From NCBI GenBank assembly GCA_049999725.1, contig JBNGIS010017797.1, positions 1 through 28,094 on the forward strand: a stretch of 28,094 nucleotides of DNA. Direction: 5' to 3'. This stretch comes from Haplomitrium mnioides. Lineage: Eukaryota; Marchantiophyta; Haplomitriopsida; Calobryales. Below, in pieces: positions 21,091-28,094 of this stretch (position 1 is its first letter; every line of letters starts with the position of its first letter). Both the position numbers and the translations under genes were made by a program. Below the pieces are notes generated by a model. The model worked only from the letters and a program-made list of their open reading frames with translations. It did not search any database and had not been told where the DNA came from.

Positions 21091-22850
21091 AATATGAACA
21101 TAGTAATGGATGAATCTTTGATAAAAACTTGCAAATCCATTGAACGCTCAAACATCCTTTGCATCATTTGGTGTTGGCTACTCTGCAATAACTTTTATTT
21201 TCTCTTCCTCCATCTTGATGTCATTCGCAAACACTTTATATCCTAGGTAAGTCACCTCTTGCTTCCAAAACTCACACTTAGATTTCTTGCAACAAAACCT
21301 CCAATTGAGTAGTCTTTGCAATACTTCTTTGAGATGATCATGATGCTTAACTTCTTTTTTACTAAAGATAAGGATATCGTCCAAAACAAAAACACTAACT
21401 TATCTAATAAACCATCAAAAACTCAATGCATTTGATCCATGAATATTGTTGGAGCATTAGTAAGACCAAATGTAAGAACCTTCCACTCAAAATGCCCATA
21501 CCTTGTACAAAAAGTTGTCTTTGGCACATCACTTGGTTTGATAGAAACTTTTCAATAGCCACTTTGAAGATTCAACTTAGAAAAGAATTGTGCTCCACTC
21601 AATTGATTTAACAAAACATCAATATGAGGTAGAGGATAGGCATTCTTTATTGTTTGATTGTTCAATCCTCAATAACCTATACAAAGACAAAATCCACCAT
21701 CTTTATTTGGTACAAACAATACTGAAGCTTCTTAAGGCAAAGTGTTATATTGAATGAAATCCTTCTCTAGAAGATCCGTTAAGGTTTCTCGAAGCTTCTC
21801 TAATTCTTGTGGTGATAACCAATGTAAAATCGATTATAAGGAGTATTTCTTAGTATCAACTCAATTGGAAAAGGAATTTCTCAATGATCTAGTAACCTCT
21901 TTGGAAAATCATCTGGAAATACATCCAAAGACTCTTTCAAAATATTATCTATCATTCAGTATGTGCACTTTTTCCTCCCTCCTTACTCAAGTCGATGATG
22001 GGCTTGATTCAAATAGTAAAGACAGGCAATTAACATGCTTCGCTGAATTAATATGTTGAATTGATGTAGGCTTTGTTACCAACAGTATCGAACATTCTAA
22101 AAAAAAATTCTTACCTTGTAAGATAAATTGAGTCTGTCAATTCATCCAATCAAATTGAGTGGATTGATCTTCAAGCCAATGCAACCCTAAAATGATGTCA
22201 TATTGTACTAGTGCAATAACAAATTTTATAGATTCCACATACTCTTTTCCAATCCTTAGAAGGAATGGCTTTTGAGAAAGAAACATGTCATGTTTTTTGG
22301 CCATCAGCCATAGTCACAACACTCCCCTTGATAGGCCTAAATTGTGCTTTGATTATCTTAGCAAAACGTAGTGACATAAAATTTGCCGAACTCACTCTAT
22401 CCACCAACATTCTACAAGAGTGTTCTCTAATCATACCATTAAGATAGAACAAGGTACCTTGAATTCTTGTTGAAATTTTAATTCCAATAGAGCTTGTGAA
22501 GTTTTGAGTATGTTGTTTGAATAGTTCAAGACGAGACCTAGCTTCTGTAGCAGTAAGTAATGAGCCATACCGCTCCGTCATATGCATTGCTTCTTCTAGT
22601 TGAGTAGGCTCTCTCAGTGTAACTTCCATTCTTGTGCAAGGCTTCAATTCTTGAACAAAGCGGTCTGTGTTTTTTCTTCTCTTATGTCCCAAATTTGCAT
22701 AATTGTATCCTAAAAATGTGTCACATAGCTTCACATTGTACCAAGTTTCTTCAATTCAAGTAATCAATCTCTTTCTATTTTTGAAGCATTTACAACCCTA
22801 AATCTTGAAATCACTGCTTCTTTGAATTCACACCAAGAAACAATATAAAA
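21060..22850 (-). pseudogene. second Ty3/gypsy fragment (gag, protease, RT)
   Basis: The minus strand reads gag-like FKEAVISRFRVVNASK (about 22825-22780) and FVQELKPCTRMEVTLREPTQ (about 22650); a protease-like HSCRMLVDRVSSANFMS (Asp present, the usual Gly-Ala lost) with YDIILGLHWLEDQ; and RT with [29 protein letters not shown] and LDDILIFSKKEV (both catalytic Asp present). The RT tail continues past a stop at 21178 toward 21080, where the LTR of the plus-strand chromovirus begins. Its sequence differs from the plus element, so it is a different family, apparently the target into which that element inserted. Many stops and frameshifts. Confidence 0.85.
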
Positions 22851-23106
22851 CAGCCGCTACTTTGAACCAGGAACCGCTACTGAGTTCCTGTTTCACTTGG
22901 CAGTTAAATTTTTTTTTTGAAGATTTGGCATTCAAAAACATCAAATTTAAGACTAAAATCTTCTTTTCAAAATAAAAATTGTTTTTTATGAACAAAAAAT
23001 GCATATTTTCCATTTAGATTATATTTCAAATATTTTATTTAGAAAGAAAACTTAAAAAGCAAACATTTTGGTTATTCAAATATTTTGAAAAAACTTGACA
23101 CTATTG

Positions 23107-23144
<38 letters not shown>

Positions 23145-23771
23145 TATCTTTCGATAGAAAAAAAGTACAGAAAAACCTAAATATCTATTTGGATAAGGAC
23201 TTTAAACCTAACTTTGAGCATCGTAGCCAACAAAGTCTATGCAAGCATAGAATCCAAACCAGAACCGCAAAGCCTATGCACACATAGACTCCGAACAAGA
23301 ATCCTTAATCCTCTGCTTGCTTTCACTCTGAACAAGAACAACGAAGCCATACACGCATGGACTTTCAACTAGAATCCCACAACAAAAACACCCCAAGCAT
23401 CTAAAGAAGAACCCTATAGCCTATGCAAGCATGGACATTGAACAAGAATCCTTTCACAAAAGGGTGTCGGGACTATGAACAACAACTGCATAGCTTAAGC
23501 GTGCAGGGAAACCGAACAAGAACTACAAATCCTTAATGCACAAAGACACTAAACAATGTGCAAAGACTCCACATTATTCTGAGATTACACATTGAGTTCA
23601 AACCATTCTTGGACTATCAAAAGGGTCAACTTATTCTTAGGGGAAATAAATTGAATCTTGATAAAAAAAAAGACTTGTAGTAAATTGAAAGAGCAACAAG
23701 ATGAAACTTTTGCCAAAAAAGATTTAGAAAAAATAAATTTTATTATTGCGGAAAATAGTACAAACATGTCC
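22845..23771 (-). repeat. 3' untranslated and 3'-terminal segment of copy B
   Basis: Counterpart of 16732-17560. Minus-strand AATAATAAAATTT lies just after the stop codon. Degenerate palindromic units spaced about 50 bases lie at 23560-23220 (TCCATGCTTGCATAGG, TCCATGCGTGTATGG, TCTATGTGTGCATAGG, TCTATGCTTGCATAGACT). An A34 run (plus 23107-23140) follows, then A+T-rich sequence. The end block TAGCGGTTCCTGGTTCAAAG reads on the minus strand at about 22876-22857. Gag of a gypsy fragment begins within about 40 bases. Confidence 0.6.
23107..23140 (+). repeat. A34 homopolymer followed by TATATATC
   Basis: Uninterrupted adenines in the 3' flank of copy B. On the sense (minus) strand of that element it is a T run, so it is not its poly(A) tail. 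Confidence 0.95.
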
Positions 23772-25104
23772 TCAGACTCTCTCCTCTTTCGGAGGAACTA
23801 TCTCATCTAAATCTACTGGCTGAGCATTTGCAGCCGTTAGAGAATCCTGACGAGACTTTCCAGTCCCCGATATCACTATAGAGTCACCAAAAGCACCTGC
23901 AGTACCAGGAGGAACAGGTTCCTTGTGGTACGCAAATACTATTTGTGACTTAGTCACATCGGATGGCAAGGAAGCCATCTCCAAAACCCTTTGAGGAATA
24001 TAGATAGACTGACGTCTATCATATTCCACAACGATGCAATTTTGCATCAGCTTAAGAGCACAAACAAGGCCTGTGCCAGACCCAGAGCAAAGATCTAGAA
24101 TCCAATCTTGCTCTATAGAGAGATGGTCAATGAAAAAATTATACAATGTCTTCGGTTTTTTATAAACATTCACAGGAGCATCATCTCCTTGATGTTTAAG
24201 CTTGGCAAAAACTGCAGGACAACTAAAGGCGCTCCACATTGGTTGCCGAGGAAGTCCGGTTGTAGAAGAAGCTTGCAAGTTGAAATGCCGCATGCTCTTC
24301 TTTCTCTCTTTTGACCAGTAGCCCACCGTCCAGTACTCGTAGGCATATGCAATTCTGGGACCACTAGAATGATGTATATTGCTTTTGTCCCTGCAAAAAA
24401 AATAAACAACGATGTCAAACCTTGTAAAGAAAATGCAAGAGAAATAAAAGACAAATAAATCAAAAAAAAAATTAAATGAAAGAAAAACTTACCAGACGTC
24501 GTGATCAATTGCACAACAGGCTTCTGAAAGGGCATCCTCCACGATACCAAATTGTTGCGAAGAATGTACAATAACAAGCGACCAAAACTCCGAAGTAGTT
24601 ATTACCGCAAAAAATGACACCATGTCAAAAATGTCATCTTTTGAAAACGGCTCTGAATCATCATGCTTGCATTCCTTAAGGTTATAACCGTAAGGAATGT
24701 CAGCAATAGCTAATGTGAAACACCAAGGTTTCACAAGGCCCTTTAACTGCCTCACATTAGCCTCTCCGTGGACTTGGTAGAACGCCACGTTGAGACCGTC
24801 AACAAAGGATAACAAATCTTCTTCTTCATCTCTCACAACTCCTTCTGTTGTGAGAGATGCAGCCCAACTTTGCTGCCGTGCTTTCCACTCCCTGGCCTTC
24901 TGGCAATAGAGAAGGAAAGCAGGAGGGTAAGAAACCAACGTCGGAGGTTGGTCTTGTTCTTCGGAGGCCACATCGACCCCAGACTTTTTTCTCCCTTTGC
25001 AGCAGCAGTAAGTTTCTTAGCAAGCTGCCGCTTGAAAGTTTTGTCCCCTTGAAAAAAAACAAAAACATTAGAAAAGAAAATATTAAAATGTCAAAACAAT
25101 GTAA

Positions 25105-25475
25105 GTAGGGACATCTACGCCCTAGTGCACAAGGACATTGGACTTCCAGCCCTTAAGGACTTGGAAGTTAATGCGCGCATGGACTTCAAGTCCATGCGTC
25201 TGGACTTCAATTCCCTAAGTGCAAGGACTTCAAGTCCATGCGCGCATGGACTTGGAAGTGCAGTTGCAAGTAGACTTGGAAGTCCACGCGCGCAGGAACT
25301 TGGAAGTCCAGGCGCTCCTTGACTTCCAAGTCCATGCGCGCATGGACTTCCAAGTCCAGGCGCGCAGGTACTTCAAAGTCCTTGCATGCAGGGACTTGGA
25401 AGTCCATGCGCGCATGGACCTCCAAGTCTAGGCGCGCAGAGACTTGGAAGTCCATACGTGCATGGACTTTCAAGC
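25105..25475. repeat. palindromic 24-bp minisatellite, intron 2 of copy B (about 15 units)
   Basis: The unit reads AGTCCATGCGCGCATGGACT followed by four bases (often TCCA, TGGA or TCAA), so successive palindromes sit every 24 bp. Several units deviate (TCCTTGCATGCAGGGA, TCTAGGCGCGCAGAGA). It lies wholly inside intron 2. Confidence 0.92.
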
Positions 25476-27149
25476 TCAAGAGAGAGATCAAAGAAATGAG
25501 AAAATCAAAAATCAAAAATCAAATGCAAAGACAAAAAACAAACTAAAGATCCAAAGAAAGTAATTACCAAAAGCTTCTCTAAACTCGAATAAAAGGAAGA
25601 CATCTTTGATCAACTCTTTCGTGTGAAGAGGGTACTCCTCTCGCGCTTCTTCCCAAGAGTCGCAAAAAACCTCCGAACAAAAACTCTTGACCATCACCGC
25701 CAAAACCTTATGTCTCTCTACCTCTCGAGACATTTCGTCCATCGAAAGCTCACCGACTTCCACACGCTTCAAAACTGATATTTTAACTTCGTCGGAAAGA
25801 CCCTGAAGAGACCTCCACGGCGTCCACTTCATGTCCTCCATCCTCAGTAATCCTTTGGCCTTAGGCTTCTAGCCTTTCACGAGGTTCTTCTCCCACATAG
25901 AAAAAATGCTCTGCTGCAACTCCCAGAGCTCTCCGCTTCTGAACGCCAATTCAAACCAATTGTCCTGAGAAGTCACCGTCTTCTCCAGCGTGGACTTTGG
26001 TTTTATCTCCAATGTCTCCAAAACTAGCTCCCTTTTCAATTTTTGGGATGAAACCATCCCACCTTCCACAAAACGCTGATGCCAATATTCGACCTTCTGA
26101 ATCGAGGTCATCTCAAGCCGGTACCTCTGGTCGTAATTATCATTAGTGGCAAAAATTCGAGCCTCTATTGGTGTCAGACCCACGTAAACGTAGTAGTTGC
26201 AGAGCGAGAGGGCTGGATTCTTCGCTCCATATTCCGTTATCAAGAGCTGCCTTGTAGCAGCACTATGATTGCCTCTAGCAATCTCGTATCAATACTTGTC
26301 AGGGTTCCGAATATCGAACTCTGACTTATCCTTGAGACCACATCTCGGGTCTACAACAACAATAAAAAAAGAATGCGCATATTTGTTTGTCAGCATTCTC
26401 TGCACCAACAACTCCACAAAATCCTCATTGAGTCTCTGAATTTGGAATGGACCCCAGTTGTCCATTCCAAGCTTTGGCAAATTCATGTTTTCCAGCTTGA
26501 TTGTGATTGTTTCCTCACGGACTCTGCACCACTGGATTGCAGATTCCCGTATTTTATTTTTGTCTTCCTCAGAAGCTGTCTGAAGATCAACCTGCTCCCT
26601 TTCTTGAAATGTTCGCAATCCCTTGTGGGATTGCCTCTTTGCTCTCGAAACAGGAGCTTCAACAGGCCGTGGCTCCTTCTCTGATTCCTCCCCCGAGCTG
26701 CTTGACGAAGGAGAACTTGGCGCCGACGAGGTTGACTTTGCCGTTGATTCAAAAGGGGCCGGCTCCTCCTCAACGACCGGTGCTGGTGCTGGTTTTTGTT
26801 TCTTCTGCACCAGTTTTGTTTTCTTTTGAGCCTGACTGGATTCTGGCTCCTTTCTCTTCTTTTGCAAAGAAGGCCTTATTGCCTGTGTTGAAAATGTTGC
26901 CGCACTCGGATGCAGCACAAGTTGCTAAATGTTGATGCCCTGCTTGGGCTTAAGAATTTTGAGTTGAATCGCGAATTTGATAAAGTCCCTCTCAATTCGC
27001 TTTGCGTCATTGTAGGAATCCATGAAGTCTACAAGAAACTAAGTGAATTGAAAAAATAGAAACAAAAAACATTTAGCTTTAGAATAAATAATGACTTGAA
27101 AAAAGGAAAAACAAGAAATTAGACAGAAAGAGCGTGACTTAAATAAGGA

Positions 27150-27616
27150 AGTCCCTGCGCGCCTTGACCTGAGAGTCCAAGCGCGCATGGACCTGAGATT
27201 CCAAGCGCGCATGGACCTGAGATTCCAAACGCGCATGGACTTGAGAGTCCATGCGTGCATGGACATCCGAGTCCAAGCGCGCCTGAACCTGAGAGCATGG
27301 ACTCTCAAGTCCCTAGGCGTAGGGACTCTCACGTCAATGCGCGTAGGGACTCTCAGGTCCATGCGCGCATGGACTTTCAGATCCAAACGCGCAGAGACTC
27401 TCACGTCCATGCGCGCATGGACTCTCAGGTCCATACGCGCATAGACTCTCAGGTCCCTGCGCGCAGAGACTCTCACGTCCATGCGCGCATAGACTCTTAG
27501 GTCCAGGCGCGCATGGACTCTAAGGTCCATGCGCGCATGGACTCTCAGGTCCCTGCGCCTAAGGACTTTGAAGTCCATGCGCGCATGGACTTCAAAGTCC
27601 ATGCTCGCATGAACTT
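27150..27616. repeat. palindromic 24-bp minisatellite, intron 1 of copy B (about 19 units)
   Basis: Unit GGTCCATGCGCGCATGGACT plus CTCA or a variant, period 24 bp, lying wholly inside intron 1. Changes in one arm are sometimes matched in the other (CCATACGCGCATAG, CCCTGCGCGCAGAG). Long ORFs across it are only translated repeat. Confidence 0.93.
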
Positions 27617-28094
27617 ACTAAAACTAAAACTAAGTAATGACAAAAGAACAACAAAACAAACTTTGGAACTCACCTTACCCTCGACGCCTTGAGATTCGCT
27701 GCAAAAAGGTCTCTCTCCATGTATTCCGAAAAGTCAAATTTCTTCCGGTTGGTCTCATACAATCCTCAGACTGCACAAGCAGCCCAATGTTTGCCTTCTT
27801 GGCTTGTCGGATCATTGTAATTTGGACTACTAGGCCCAAATTAAATTTTTCACCTTCCCTTGCAAAATGGTAAAGATGATGATCGGGATCCTTCAAGGAA
27901 CAGTAATTTACTAACCAATTCCAGTCTAATTTTAGAGGCTCTAGAGCCTTGAGAACGTCCGAATACCTATAAGGCTTTGGTTTGAGAGCGCCGGAAACAT
28001 TTCCCTCAGAGGCCATTGCTTAGACAAGCAAAAATATATTTTTTCAAGGACGAAAATGTACTGAAAGAAAAGGTAAATCACTATGGGCTGGAAA

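Larger units (their letters stand above)
23772..28016 (-). pseudogene. methyltransferase-element gene, copy B (beta-class DNA amino-methyltransferase)
   Basis: Four exons by splice signals and copy A alignment: 28016-27674 (donor AAG|GTGAGT), 27038-25568 (acceptor CTTAG, donor TTG|GTAATT), 25045-24493 (acceptor TTTTTTTTCAAG, donor CTG|GTAAGT), 24390-23772 (acceptor TTTTTTTGCAG). The exon 3-4 junction completes a Trp codon in VWDKSN. The domain order is that of beta-class amino-methyltransferases: motif IV-like IADIPYGYN (DIPY at 24701-24690 in place of D/N/S-PP-Y/W), then VWDKSN and AYEYWTVGYWSK, then the AdoMet-binding ILDLCSGSGTG (24101-24069) and VVEYDRRQS. Such enzymes methylate N6 of adenine or N4 of cytosine. 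The N-terminal 600 residues are unrecognised. Stops at 26927, 26291 and 25871, a frameshift at the T6 run 24985-24990, and a frameshift near 27755 make it a pseudogene. Stops excepted, exons 3-4 are well preserved. Confidence 0.82.

Noticed and set aside
22857-22876. GGTTCAAA in the terminal block as a tRNA B box
   Set aside because: No A box or cloverleaf-forming sequence lies upstream at any of the three copies.
23107-23140. A34 run as the poly(A) tail of a retroposed gene copy
   Set aside because: Copy B is on the minus strand, where this is poly(T), and it retains introns, so it is not a processed copy.
25207-25515. Repeat-rich ORFs on both strands in intron 2 of copy B
   Set aside because: Same reason: a 24-bp period is a multiple of three, so the frame stays open without coding meaning.
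27039-27602. Long ORF encoding repeats such as RVHARMDL
   Set aside because: It is the translated minisatellite; both strands give similar frames, and splice sites place it in intron 1.
25105-27616. Regularly spaced palindromic repeats as a CRISPR array
   Set aside because: Repeats are contiguous at 24 bp with no unique spacers, sit inside introns of a eukaryotic gene, and have no cas genes nearby.

Overview
The window looks like nuclear DNA from a land plant or close streptophyte relative. It is A+T-rich, has spliceosomal introns (GTAAGT-type donors, pyrimidine-rich acceptors ending in AG), a plant-type Ty3/gypsy chromovirus, and a stack of nested, decayed mobile elements. I see no intact host gene, no tRNA or rRNA gene, and nothing bacterial. 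The species cannot be fixed from the sequence; a fern, bryophyte, lycophyte or gymnosperm would all fit.

Layout. (1) 1-505: 3' end of an element whose body lies off the left edge. (2) 485-3811 (-): decayed gene of the DUF7869 type, with the motifs IDGMDQ, LQLDKMARENKN and VGHTHDQIDQ. (3) 4364-16731 (+): copy A of a multi-exon gene, divergent from the DUF7869 gene. Its second exon is split by a 10-kb insertion and its 3' half is deleted. (4) Within that insertion: 400-bp LTR-like units in tandem (5360-6293, continued at 15101-15369). The third unit is itself split by an 8.8-kb insert (6294-15100). That insert holds a minus-strand gypsy-type polyprotein: gag with two zinc knuckles, aspartic protease, a C5 cytosine-methyltransferase-like domain, then after a deletion the integrase tail and a PHD finger. 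(5) 17584-21090 (+): a 5'-truncated chromovirus (protease tail, RT, RNase H, integrase, chromodomain, 3' LTR). (6) 21060-22850 (-): a second, different gypsy fragment (gag, protease, RT). (7) 23772-28016 (-): copy B of the gene in (3), complete in exon layout. Its last two exons encode a beta-class DNA amino-methyltransferase (motif IV-like DIPYG, then motif I DLCSGSGTG).

Main interest. Two unrelated DNA methyltransferase types sit in mobile or repeated elements inside 28 kb: a C5 type fused into a retroelement that also carries a PHD reader, and an amino (N6A or N4C) type in a two-copy, intron-containing gene. The introns and flanks of that gene, and of the divergent DUF7869 gene, share a palindromic minisatellite (core CCATGCGCGCATGG, 24-bp period where expanded). 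The 3' termini of its copies share a block with the core GTTCAAAGTAGCGG. I infer a possible undescribed DNA element with DUF7869 and methyltransferase genes. All copies here carry stops or frameshifts, so they are fossils; activity would have to be sought elsewhere in the genome.
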